A stretch of 44,123 nt of DNA from Variovorax sp. (GTDB lineage: Bacteria > Pseudomonadota > Gammaproteobacteria > Burkholderiales > Burkholderiaceae_C). The stretch spans positions 1-44,123 of the forward strand of contig JAGIAI010000063.1 in NCBI GenBank assembly GCA_017744935.1, written 5' to 3'. Positions 33,353-40,873 of the stretch are shown here, piece by piece. The translations under genes and the position numbers were made by a program. Under the pieces are notes generated by a model. It was given only the letters and a program-made list of their open reading frames with translations, had not been told where the DNA came from and made no database searches. Each line of letters opens with the position of its first letter. Position 1 is the stretch's first letter.

Positions 33353-33994
33353 TCATCGGAGTCCATCCCACTTGGTAATGTCTTCTGCGCGCAGGCCGCC
33401 GACGCGGTCGTGCACGCGGTAGCCGGTGCTCATCGCAAGGATGAACACGATCTCGTCCGCCGCCGGTGCACCTGGGACGCGCACTTCGAAGGCATCGAAC
33501 TGGCCGCGCACATAGCTGGCGTTGATGTTGGTCAGAGGCACGTCGAGCGTGGTGCCGGGCGCGCCAACCTTCTTGGTCGACGGCACGATCGCGAGTGCGT
33601 TGCCGGGCTGGCCGGTCTTCTCCTCTGCCTTGCCCTGGCGGTAGGCATCGCGATCACCCTTCCAGCCGAGCAGCTCGCGCATCGCATACCCGCCGGGGAC
33701 GTGCCACAGCGCGCCGTGCTCCAGCTCGCCGGCCGCGCCGACGATCGCGCCCTTGCCGTATGTGGCGATGCGTTCGACCGGCACGTCCATCGCCGCACGC
33801 AGCCGATGCGCCATGTCGAGGCCCACCGGATCGAGCAGCTTCATCATCGGAAGGATGTCGGGCTCGTAGCGGCCCGCGAAAGGATTGGTCAGCACCGCGG
33901 CGATCGCGCCACGCATCAGCGGCGTTGCGGCGCGAGGTCCGAACTCGTGGTGGATGTGCTCGACCTGGGTGAAGACACGACGTATATCGATCAT
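33353..33994 (-). CDS. DUF1185 / amino-acid-synthesis family protein (paralogue 2)
   Basis: 213 residues from ATG 33994. Blocks shared with paralogue 1 are LTNPFAGRYEPD, YGKGAIVGAAGELEHGALWH, IVPSTKKVGAPGTTLDVPLT and AADEIVFILAMSTGYRVHDRVGG. An insert around 115-130 (DRDAYRQGKAEEKTGQPGN) makes it longer. Two diverged copies in tandem suggest either a heteromer or two related steps. It is 21 bases beyond the UPF0280 stop, and therefore directly downstream of hnr-UPF0280 in the leftward unit. No catalytic residue can be named with confidence. Confidence 0.8.
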   Translation of the reverse strand: MIDIRRVFTQVEHIHHEFGPRAATPLMRGAIAAVLTNPFAGRYEPDILPMMKLLDPVGLDMAHRLRAAMDVPVERIATYGKGAIVGAAGELEHGALWHVPGGYAMRELLGWKGDRDAYRQGKAEEKTGQPGNALAIVPSTKKVGAPGTTLDVPLTNINASYVRGQFDAFEVRVPGAPAADEIVFILAMSTGYRVHDRVGGLRAEDITKWDGLR

Positions 33995-34015
33995 GAAAAC
34001 AAGTCCTGCTTTTCG

Positions 34016-34939
34016 TTAAGCAAATACTGAACCAACTGCACCGCCGACGCCAGTGGACACCGTCTGCAGTGGCAGGTTCGTCCCCCGGGAGCTTAAAGGT
34101 TGCACCATGCGCCATTGCCCCTGGCAAACCAGCACCACCGACCACACGAGGCCCGCACGCTGCAGGGCCTCCGCGCGCGCGACGCCCGCATCGAGTGCGC
34201 TGCGCACCTGCGAGGGCGCGAGTGTCTCGACATCGCGCGTGACGAGCAGGTCGCCGAGGTCGCTGTCATCCTTGCATTCGTTCGCGGGAAGACGGTGGAT
34301 GCGGGGATCGTCGACGTTCACAGCGTTCGCGATCACCGTCGCGGCCGCATCGGCTTCAGCAGCCGTTGCGGCGAGCACGGTCACGCTGTCCGCGATGCCC
34401 AGCGAGAAGCTGCGCCCGCGCCATCCACTGGTGGCGACGCCGCGCACAGGCATGTCCGCGGTGATCTCGAACTGGCCCTCGGTCGTGAGCGGGTCGGTGT
34501 CGCGCAGGTCGAAGCGCGCGAGGTCCGCGAAGAGCCCCACGCGCGCCGAATGGCCCGTCGCAAGGTGCAATGCGATGTCGCCGCCGTTGTTGATCCACGC
34601 GCGCTCGATGCCGGGCCGATGGAAGCAGCCGATGAGTTCCTGCGCGACCGAACCCGCCACCCCCGCCATCGGCGTGATGAAGCCCGCGCTGAATGGCGCA
34701 CAGGCCTGCCACATGCGCTGCGCAACGGGGCCACGCAGGGCGCATTCGGCACCGACAGGCTGGCGAAGCAGCGGCAGTTCGCCGACGAGCTCATCGAGGA
34801 TCGTGCGAAAGCGTCGCCACGCGTGCTCATGCGCCACGGCCACTTCCACCGGATCGCCATGCGCTTCGGCCACGATGTCGATGGGACCGTGGTTCAGATG
34901 CCAGCGGCCACCGTCGAGCGCGGTGCGTTGGGCGGTCAT
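34016..34939 (-). CDS. UPF0280 family protein (ApbE-like superfamily)
   Basis: 307 residues from ATG 34939, two bases after the hnr stop, so translation is surely coupled to Hnr. UPF0280 proteins fall in the ApbE-like superfamily, whose founder attaches FMN to proteins. Visible family blocks are MAGVAGSVAQELIG, RAWINNGGDIALHL and RGVATSGWRGRSFSLGIADS with the downstream VTVLAATAAEADAAATVIAN. The NNGGDIA and ATSG...SLGIADSVTV segments resemble the FAD/metal region of ApbE. Because E. barkeri Hnr holds covalent flavin, a flavin-transferase role for Hnr is an attractive inference. No signal peptide, unlike most true ApbE. Confidence 0.82.
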   Translation of the reverse strand: MTAQRTALDGGRWHLNHGPIDIVAEAHGDPVEVAVAHEHAWRRFRTILDELVGELPLLRQPVGAECALRGPVAQRMWQACAPFSAGFITPMAGVAGSVAQELIGCFHRPGIERAWINNGGDIALHLATGHSARVGLFADLARFDLRDTDPLTTEGQFEITADMPVRGVATSGWRGRSFSLGIADSVTVLAATAAEADAAATVIANAVNVDDPRIHRLPANECKDDSDLGDLLVTRDVETLAPSQVRSALDAGVARAEALQRAGLVWSVVLVCQGQWRMVQPLSSRGTNLPLQTVSTGVGGAVGSVFA

Positions 34940-34941
34940 CG

Positions 34942-36558
34942 TCAGCCCAGCATCGGGGGTTGACCCAAGGGCCACGGATTGGCCGCGTCCATGCGCAGCC
35001 ACTGGCGCGCGAGCGGTGCGCCGTCGTTGTGCCAGGCGCCTCGCGCGAGCGCCTGTTCGATCGAGAACACATGCTCCATGTGGCCGCCGAGTGCCTGATA
35101 GTCGTCGCGGCGCATGCTGAATTCGATCGGCGCCACGATCGCCGGCGTCGGCACGGTGCCGAAGCTGTTGTCGGGCATGCGCGTCACATCGACCATCACC
35201 GTGATGCCGCCGCCCGGCCATACGTAGGCTGGCGCACCTCCGCAGGTCACGTTGACCAGCGCGCGCTTGATGGCACGCGTGAGCAGAACCGGGTTCTCGG
35301 TGACGCCGGCACGAAGACTGCCGCCGGCGCCGCCGAGGAACAGCACCGTGCACAGCGAAGGCTCGCAGTTCTCGCCGATGCGGTTGACGATGCGACGCAC
35401 CTCCTCGGGCATCTCCTGTTCGACAGGACGAAGCTGATCGTCGAGTACATACCACTGCGCGTGCTCGCCGGTGGTCGATGTCATCAGGAGCTTGAGGCCG
35501 GGGCGCGCAACGCCCTCTTCCCAGCCTTCGATGATCGACAGCGGATCGCTGATGTCGGTGCCGCCCCAGCCGGTGCCCGGATTCGCGACCTGGAAGTAGC
35601 GTCCTGGCGTCGATCTGCGCCCGCGCATCTGGATGCCCGATGCGGGCATGTCGAGGCAGCGGCCGGCCTGGTGCTCGGTTAGCACGCCGGTGATGTGGTC
35701 GTCGACCACCACCACTTCATCCGCGTGCCCGAAGAGCTGGCGCGCGAAGATGCCGATGGCCGCCGAGCCGCAGCCCACGCGCATGCGCTGCTCTTCGACG
35801 CCGTTGACGATCGGCGCCCGGCCGGCCTGGATCACCATGCTGGCGCCCCCATCGATCACGCATTCGACCGCTTTCTTGTTGCCGAGCAGCTGCATCAGCT
35901 CGGCGGTCATGCGGCCTTCCTTCTTGCTGCCGCCAGTGAGGTGATGCACGCCGCCGAGCGACAGCATCTGCGAGCCGTACTCGGCCGTGGTGACATGGCC
36001 GACCACTTCGCCCTTGTAGCGGACGTTCGCCTGCTCGGCACCAAGGAAGCGGTCGGTATCGATCTTCACCTTGAAGCTGCAGTAGCTGAAGATGCCTTCG
36101 GTCACGACCGTGACCATATCGACACCGCTGGCTTTGGAGGCGACGATGAAGGGTGCGGGCTTGTAGTCGGGGTAGGTGGTAGACGAGCCCACGCCGGTCA
36201 CAAAGACCTCGTCGAGGTGGAGGAGATCGCCGTTCCAGTCCGGCGCCTTTTCGTTGGCTTGGGCATCGCCGGCCGCTTCGGCGCCCTGCGCGAAGGGCAC
36301 CAGCACCGGCGTATCGCTCGACAGTTCGCGGCGCAGCAGCACGACCGGGTCGACCCGCACCAGCATGCCCTCGCGGTTCGCGTAGCGGTCGCACGCACCG
36401 GTGCGCCCCTCTGAGATCTGGCACAGGACCGGGCAGGCATTGCACTCGACCTTGCTTGTGCTCATCTTCTCGTTGCGCAGCGGCGAGCGGCCGGCCAGGT
36501 CGGGCATCACGGGCATGTCCATGCCGGGCAGGCCGTCTGTTTTCGTGTGTTCGGTCAT
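34942..36558 (-). CDS. hnr: 6-hydroxynicotinate reductase
   Basis: 538 residues from ATG 36558 (GAGAG upstream); an earlier in-frame ATG at 36600 is less likely. The E. barkeri enzyme reduces 6-hydroxynicotinate to 1,4,5,6-tetrahydro-6-oxonicotinate with reduced ferredoxin and contains covalent flavin and Fe-S clusters. An Fe-S motif is visible, C39-x2-C42-x3-C46-x9-C56 (ECNACPVLC, then GACDRYAN). Other blocks are GVGSSTTYPDYKPAPFIVAS, GHVTTAEYGSQMLSLGGVHH and FLGGAGGSLRAGVTENPV. VIDGGASMVIQ (GGAS at 237-240) is the only segment loosely resembling a flavinylation motif. Identification rests on recalled similarity plus the co-located enamidase, NicAB and nicotinamidase. Confidence 0.85.
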   Translation of the reverse strand: MTEHTKTDGLPGMDMPVMPDLAGRSPLRNEKMSTSKVECNACPVLCQISEGRTGACDRYANREGMLVRVDPVVLLRRELSSDTPVLVPFAQGAEAAGDAQANEKAPDWNGDLLHLDEVFVTGVGSSTTYPDYKPAPFIVASKASGVDMVTVVTEGIFSYCSFKVKIDTDRFLGAEQANVRYKGEVVGHVTTAEYGSQMLSLGGVHHLTGGSKKEGRMTAELMQLLGNKKAVECVIDGGASMVIQAGRAPIVNGVEEQRMRVGCGSAAIGIFARQLFGHADEVVVVDDHITGVLTEHQAGRCLDMPASGIQMRGRRSTPGRYFQVANPGTGWGGTDISDPLSIIEGWEEGVARPGLKLLMTSTTGEHAQWYVLDDQLRPVEQEMPEEVRRIVNRIGENCEPSLCTVLFLGGAGGSLRAGVTENPVLLTRAIKRALVNVTCGGAPAYVWPGGGITVMVDVTRMPDNSFGTVPTPAIVAPIEFSMRRDDYQALGGHMEHVFSIEQALARGAWHNDGAPLARQWLRMDAANPWPLGQPPMLG

Positions 36559-36628
36559 CGCGGGGCTCTCGTGAATTTCAGGCCGGCGGGAGTGCAACAA
36601 CCGTGCCCGTTACCCGCTTGTGCCGAAG

Positions 36629-36656
36629 TTGACGTTTGTGTAGCATTCCCTACACT
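36629..36656 (+). promoter_or_regulatory. candidate rightward promoter of fpr-tetR-ena
   Basis: TTGACG at 36629-36634 and TACACT at 36651-36656 are separated by 16 bases. The -10 hexamer lies within the right arm of the palindrome at 36638-36655, so a bound repressor would block it. The start would be near 36664, ~140 bases before the fpr ATG. Pattern-based only. Confidence 0.4.
36638..36655. promoter_or_regulatory. operator-like palindrome 1
   Basis: GTGTAG-CATTCC-CTACAC, a perfect 6-base inverted repeat in the divergent hnr/fpr control region. It contains the half-site TGTAG/CTACA shared with palindrome 2. A likely binding site for the TetR regulator encoded at 37594, or for another local regulator. 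Confidence 0.7.
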
Positions 36657-36670
36657 TTCATGTGGCAAAC

Positions 36671-36693
36671 GCTACATTGAAGATCAATGTAGC
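36671..36693. promoter_or_regulatory. operator-like palindrome 2
   Basis: Arms GCTACATTGA (36671-36680) and TCAATGTAGC (36684-36693) are perfectly complementary around AGA. GCAAACG flanks it on both sides as a direct repeat (36665-36671 and 36692-36698). It lies in an AT-richer island unlike the GC-rich surroundings. Its left CTACA is 22 bases from that of palindrome 1, about two helical turns, so both could be bound on one DNA face. Confidence 0.75.
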
Positions 36694-36806
36694 AAACGGG
36701 CCCGATGCTTGCAATGGTGTTTTCGTGAGCGTGACCCGAGACTTTGCGGTCGTCGCCGACAATAGAGGGTTCGCTTCTTTTCAGTCCTTCACCATTTCCG
36801 ACCCTT

Positions 36807-37580
36807 ATGAGTGCATTCAGCGAAGAACGAGTGTTGAGCGTCCATCACTGGACCGACCGGCTGTTCACCTTCACCACCACGCGCGATCCGGCGCTGCGCT
36901 TCTCCAACGGCCACTTCACCATGATTGGCCTGAAGGTCAACAACAAGCCCCTGCTGCGCGCCTACAGCATCGTGAGCCCGAACTACGAGGAGCATCTCGA
37001 GTTCCTGAGCATCAAGGTGGAAGAAGGCCCGCTGACCTCGCGTCTGCAGCACATCCAGGTGGGCGACACCATCATCGTGGGCCGCAAGCCCACGGGCACG
37101 CTGCTGATCGACTACACGCTGCCGGGCAAGCGCCTGTATCTGTTCGGCACCGGCACGGGGCTGGCACCATTCATGAGCATCATCCGTGACCCCGACACGT
37201 ACGAGAAGTACGAGAAGGTCATCCTGGTGCACGGCGTTCGCCAGGTCGACGAGCTGGCCTATCACGACCTCGTGATCGACCACCTGCCCAAGCATGAATT
37301 CCTCGGCGAGCTGATCGAGAAGCAGTTGCTCTATTACCCGACGGTGACGCGCGAAGAGTTCCGCAACATGGGCCGCATCACCGACCTGATCGACACCAAC
37401 AAGCTCACCGACGACCTCGGCCTGCCGCCGCTCAACCCGGCCGAAGACCGCGTGATGCTCTGCGGCAGCCCCGGGCTCCTGGTGGACCTGAAGCACATCC
37501 TCGAGGGACGCGGCTTCAAGGAAGGCAACACCTCCACGCCGGGCGACTACGTCGTGGAACGCGCCTTCGCAGAAAAGTAA
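36807..37580 (+). CDS. fpr: ferredoxin-NADP+ reductase
   Basis: 257 residues from ATG 36807, the usual size and start (MSAFSEERVLSVHHWTDRLF) of bacterial Fpr; an upstream in-frame ATG at 36744 adds no family sequence. FAD binding is seen in LLRAYSIVSPNYEEHLEF, and NADP binding in LFGTGTGLAPFMSII with MLCGSPGLL. It moves electrons between NADPH and ferredoxin or flavodoxin. Fpr is common housekeeping, but as first gene of the unit with tetR and ena, divergent from hnr, it may supply reduced ferredoxin to Hnr. No ferredoxin gene is present in the window. Confidence 0.92.
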   Translation: MSAFSEERVLSVHHWTDRLFTFTTTRDPALRFSNGHFTMIGLKVNNKPLLRAYSIVSPNYEEHLEFLSIKVEEGPLTSRLQHIQVGDTIIVGRKPTGTLLIDYTLPGKRLYLFGTGTGLAPFMSIIRDPDTYEKYEKVILVHGVRQVDELAYHDLVIDHLPKHEFLGELIEKQLLYYPTVTREEFRNMGRITDLIDTNKLTDDLGLPPLNPAEDRVMLCGSPGLLVDLKHILEGRGFKEGNTSTPGDYVVERAFAEK

Positions 37581-37593
37581 GCGTCTGCCGCGA

Positions 37594-38358
37594 ATGCCCG
37601 AGCGCAAGGCCACGTCCGCCAAGCCCCAGCGCCGCACTGGCGTGCGCGAAGCCGCGGCGCAGGCCACGCGCGAGAGCATCCTGCGCGCGGCGACGAAGGT
37701 ATTCGCCAGGTACGGCTACGACGGTGGCAGTGTCGAGAAGATCTCGCAGGCCGCGAAGTCGTACGACCGGATGATCTACTACTACTTCGGCAGCAAGGAA
37801 GGCCTGTTCATCGCCGTGCTCGAAGGGATCTACCGGCGCATGGACGAGGCCGAGGCGGCGCTGGCGCTCGATGCCTCGCGGCCGGTGGAAGCGCTCACGG
37901 CGCTCATCCGCTTCGTGCTCGGCTACTACCGCAGGAACCCCGACTTCGTCACGCTGCTCAACACCGAGAACCTGCACAAGGGCCGGCACATCGCGAAGTC
38001 GCTGCGCGCGCGCGAATACTCGTCGCAGGCAATCTCGATCATTGGCGAGATCATGGCCAGCGGCGTTGCGCAAGGCCTGTTCCGGGCCGACGTGGCAGCG
38101 CGCGACCTCTACCTGCTCATCGCCTCGACCGGCTATTTCTACATGTCGAACCGGCACACGCTCACCGCCTTCCTCGGCGAGCCGCTTGAAACGCCGGAAG
38201 CCGTCGCGCACTGGGAAGACTTCGTGATCGAGACGGTGCTGCGCACCGTCGATGTTGGAGCTTCCGACGAATCCGTAGAACCATCCCACGAAAAGGCAAC
38301 GAAATGGCAGAAGTCGCAAGCGCCGCAAAGTCAGGCAAGGTCGTCATCCGGAACATAG
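37594..38358 (+). CDS. TetR-family transcriptional regulator
   Basis: 254 residues. The N-terminal HTH is ESILRAATKVFARYGYDGGS with KISQAAKSYDRMIYYYFGSK, about residues 25-75, the standard TetR pattern. The rest is a helical ligand-binding domain. It starts 13 bases after fpr, and its last 55 bases overlap the ena reading frame. It probably controls both divergent units through the palindromes at 36638 and 36671, with a pyridine acid as inducer; that is inference from position. P. putida also uses a TetR-type repressor (NicS) for nicAB. Confidence 0.87.
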   Translation: MPERKATSAKPQRRTGVREAAAQATRESILRAATKVFARYGYDGGSVEKISQAAKSYDRMIYYYFGSKEGLFIAVLEGIYRRMDEAEAALALDASRPVEALTALIRFVLGYYRRNPDFVTLLNTENLHKGRHIAKSLRAREYSSQAISIIGEIMASGVAQGLFRADVAARDLYLLIASTGYFYMSNRHTLTAFLGEPLETPEAVAHWEDFVIETVLRTVDVGASDESVEPSHEKATKWQKSQAPQSQARSSSGT

Positions 38359-39503
38359 GTCTGCTGCTCTCGGGCGACATCGACAAGCCCATCCTCGATG
38401 CCGACACCATCGTCGTGAACGACGGGCTGATCGTTGCGGTCGGCAAGGAAAAGGACTGCGACACCGAAGGCGCGAAGACCGTCATCGACGCGAAGAAGAC
38501 ATGCGTCGCCCCGGGCCTGATCGACAGTCACGTGCACCCCGTCGCGGGCGACTGGACGCCGCGCCAGAGCCAGCTCAACTGGATCGAATCGAGCATGAAC
38601 GGCGGCGTGACCACCATGATTTCCGCCGGTGAGGTGCACTACCCCGGACGCCCCAAGGACATCGTGGGTCTGAAGGCCCTGGCGATCACCGCGCAGCGCG
38701 CGTTCGATGCTTTCCGCCCGGGCGGCGTGAAGGTGCTGGCCGGCGCACCGGTCATCGAAAAGGGCATGGTCGAGAGCGACTTCAAGGAACTCGCCGAAGC
38801 CGGCGTCGGCCTGCTCGGCGAAGTGGGTCTCGGCACGGTGAAGGCCGGCTACGAGGCCAAGGAGATGGTTGCCTGGGCGCGCAAGTACGGCATCCAGAGC
38901 ACCATCCACACCGGTGGGCCGTCGGTGCCGGGCTCGGGGTACATCGACAAGGACACGGTGCTCGAAGCCGACGCGGACATCATCGGCCACATCAACGGCG
39001 GCCACACCTCGTTGTCGGAGACGCATGTGTGCGAGCTGTGCGAGAAGAGCACGCGGGGCATCGAGATCGTGCACAACGGCAACGAGCGCACTGCTGTGGC
39101 AGCGGCCAAGGCGGCGATCGACTTGAAGTGCCCGCATCGCGTGATCCTCGGCACCGACGGGCCTGCGGGTTCGGGCGTGCAACCGCTGGGCATCCTGCGG
39201 ATGGTGTCGCTGCTGTCCGCGTTCGCGAACATTCCGGCGGAGCTGGTGTTCTGCTTCGCCACCGGCAACACGGCGCGCATGCGCAATCTCAACTGCGGCT
39301 TGATCGAACCCGGCCGCGATGCGGACTTCGTCTTCATGGACCGCGCGCAACACACCTCCGGCAAGACGCTGCTGGAAAGCGTGCAACTTGGCGACATCCC
39401 CGGCGTGGGCATGGTGATGATCGACGGTATCGTGCGCTGCGGTCGCAGCCGCAACACGCCGCCGGCGACCGAAGTGCCCGTGGTCGTGTCAGGCGCGCAC
39501 TGA
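38304..39503 (+). CDS. ena: enamidase (1,4,5,6-tetrahydro-6-oxonicotinate hydrolase)
   Basis: 399 residues, amidohydrolase fold. It should hydrolyse tetrahydro-6-oxonicotinate to 2-formylglutarate and ammonia. Similarity to the structurally known E. barkeri enamidase is striking by memory: GGVTTMISAG, PGRPKD, KALAIT, GEVGLGT, HINGG and the end SRNTPPA. Metal ligands of the Fe-Zn site are visible: H76 and H78 (DSHVHP), E173 (LGEVGLGT), H202 (STIHTGG), H229 (IIGHINGG) and D285 (LGTDGPAGSG). ATG 38304 is the only start that keeps the N-terminal beta domain; AAAAGG precedes it, within the tetR coding sequence. Confidence 0.9.
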   Translation: MAEVASAAKSGKVVIRNIGLLLSGDIDKPILDADTIVVNDGLIVAVGKEKDCDTEGAKTVIDAKKTCVAPGLIDSHVHPVAGDWTPRQSQLNWIESSMNGGVTTMISAGEVHYPGRPKDIVGLKALAITAQRAFDAFRPGGVKVLAGAPVIEKGMVESDFKELAEAGVGLLGEVGLGTVKAGYEAKEMVAWARKYGIQSTIHTGGPSVPGSGYIDKDTVLEADADIIGHINGGHTSLSETHVCELCEKSTRGIEIVHNGNERTAVAAAKAAIDLKCPHRVILGTDGPAGSGVQPLGILRMVSLLSAFANIPAELVFCFATGNTARMRNLNCGLIEPGRDADFVFMDRAQHTSGKTLLESVQLGDIPGVGMVMIDGIVRCGRSRNTPPATEVPVVVSGAH

Positions 39504-39515
39504 GGCGCCGCCTGT

Positions 39516-39914
39516 TCAGTGTTCGCGCGCGGCCCGGAACACGAGATACCGGGCCGAGAGGAAGTTCACCACCAGCCCCGCGCAACTGCCCATCGCAACG
39601 CCGAGCGCCGGCCCCCATGAGGCACTGACCCAGTGCAGGGTGAGCACATAGGCTGCGTAGTTGACCAGTGCGCCGCCAAGCATCGTCAACATGTAGTGCA
39701 CGTACTCGCGCACGATCGAGGCGCCCGACTGCCGCGCACGGAAGGTGAAGTGCCGGTTCAGCAGCCAGGTGGCTGTCGCGGCCGCGGTCCAGGACAGCAC
39801 CCGCCCGCCGTACCAGCCCAGGTGCGGGGACGCGAGGTAGAGCACCCCCACATCGACGACGAAGCCGATCGCACCGACGATCGCGAACGACAGGAACTCC
39901 TTGCCGATCCTCAC
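39516..39914 (-). CDS. GtrA family membrane protein
   Basis: 132 residues with four membrane helices, the GtrA pattern (FLSFAIVGAIGFVVDVGVLY, then TWLLNRHFTF between helices 2 and 3, and NFLSARYLVF near the end). GtrA proteins are thought to flip polyprenyl-phosphate sugars across the inner membrane. It overlaps the GT2 gene by four bases, consistent with the flippase partner of that synthase. The stop lies only 12 bases from the ena stop (convergent). Confidence 0.88.
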   Translation of the reverse strand: MRIGKEFLSFAIVGAIGFVVDVGVLYLASPHLGWYGGRVLSWTAAATATWLLNRHFTFRARQSGASIVREYVHYMLTMLGGALVNYAAYVLTLHWVSASWGPALGVAMGSCAGLVVNFLSARYLVFRAAREH

Positions 39915-40873
39915 TGCTGGCCCCGGTGGCGCACGCCCGGAATCGCAAGGTAACGCAGCCGCTTGGCCTCCTGCCGGCCGATCGTCACGGTGTGCAGCAC
40001 GATGCCGCAGACGAAGGACAGCATCGCCATCAGCATGGTGCCGGTCGCGAGTACGGCGGTCGGGAAGCGCGGGACCAGCCCGGTCCGGAAATAGGTAACA
40101 ACCAACGGCTCGGCCAGCACGATCGAGATCAGCGCCAGCACGGCCGCAGCGCTGCTGAAGAAAAGCAGCGGCCGTTCGCTCACGAACAGCTTGAAGATCG
40201 TCCGCAGGATGCGCCAGCCGTCGCGGTAGGTCGACAGCTTGCTCTCGGAGCCTTCGGGGCGAGAGCGATAGAGGCCCGGCACTTCCGCGAAGGGCATGCG
40301 CAGCTCGAGCGCATGCACCGTCAGCTCGGTCTCGATCTCGAAGCCCTTCGACACCGCCGGGAACGACTTGGCATAGCGCCGCGAGAACACGCGGTAGCCC
40401 GAGAGCATGTCCTTCAGGTGGCCGCCGAAGAGGCTCGCGACCGCGCCGGTCAGCAGGCGGTTGCCGAAGCGGTGGCCCCGGCGGTAGGTCTGCGCGTCGT
40501 CGCCCGCGTCCACGCGCGAGCCGACCACCATGTCGAGGTTGCCTTCGATCATCCGTTCGATGAGGCCGCGCACACCGCTCAGGTCGTACGTAGCGTCGCC
40601 ATCGGTCATCACGTAGATGTCCGCCTCGACGTCCGCGAACATGCGGCGCGCCACATTGCCCTTGCCGCGCAGCGGCACGTGGGTGACGAAGGCGCCGTGC
40701 GCACTTGCGACGGCCGCGGTGTCGTCGGTGGAGTTGTTATCGAAGACATGGATCTCCGCCTCGGGCAGTGCCGCACGGAATTCGTCGATCACCTGACCGA
40801 TCGCCAGTGCCTCGTTGAAGCACGGGATCACGGCGGCGATGCGCAACGGTTGCGGATCAGGGTGCTCGGTCAT
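39911..40873 (-). CDS. family 2 glycosyltransferase (polyprenyl-phosphate sugar synthase-like)
   Basis: 320 residues from ATG 40873. GT-A domain: AAVIPCFNEALAIGQVIDEF at the start, FDNNSTDDTAA, and the metal-binding TDGDATYD. The mid segment VVGSRVDAG and SGYRVFSRRYAKSFP resemble dolichol-phosphate-mannose-synthase relatives. Two membrane helices near the C-terminus (about 240-305) anchor it. It probably loads a sugar on undecaprenyl phosphate for the adjacent GtrA and GT39-like proteins. It overlaps the upstream gene's end by 17 bases. Confidence 0.88.
   Translation of the reverse strand: MTEHPDPQPLRIAAVIPCFNEALAIGQVIDEFRAALPEAEIHVFDNNSTDDTAAVASAHGAFVTHVPLRGKGNVARRMFADVEADIYVMTDGDATYDLSGVRGLIERMIEGNLDMVVGSRVDAGDDAQTYRRGHRFGNRLLTGAVASLFGGHLKDMLSGYRVFSRRYAKSFPAVSKGFEIETELTVHALELRMPFAEVPGLYRSRPEGSESKLSTYRDGWRILRTIFKLFVSERPLLFFSSAAAVLALISIVLAEPLVVTYFRTGLVPRFPTAVLATGTMLMAMLSFVCGIVLHTVTIGRQEAKRLRYLAIPGVRHRGQQ

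Noticed and set aside
36629..36806. Riboswitch in the 5' leader of fpr
   Set aside because: The palindromes lie at or before the predicted transcription start and show operator symmetry; I see no NAD-riboswitch-like or other known fold.
36662..37189. open frame on + starting inside the operator region and overlapping fpr
   Set aside because: Out of frame with fpr, which has complete FAD and NADP motifs; the short frame resembles nothing.
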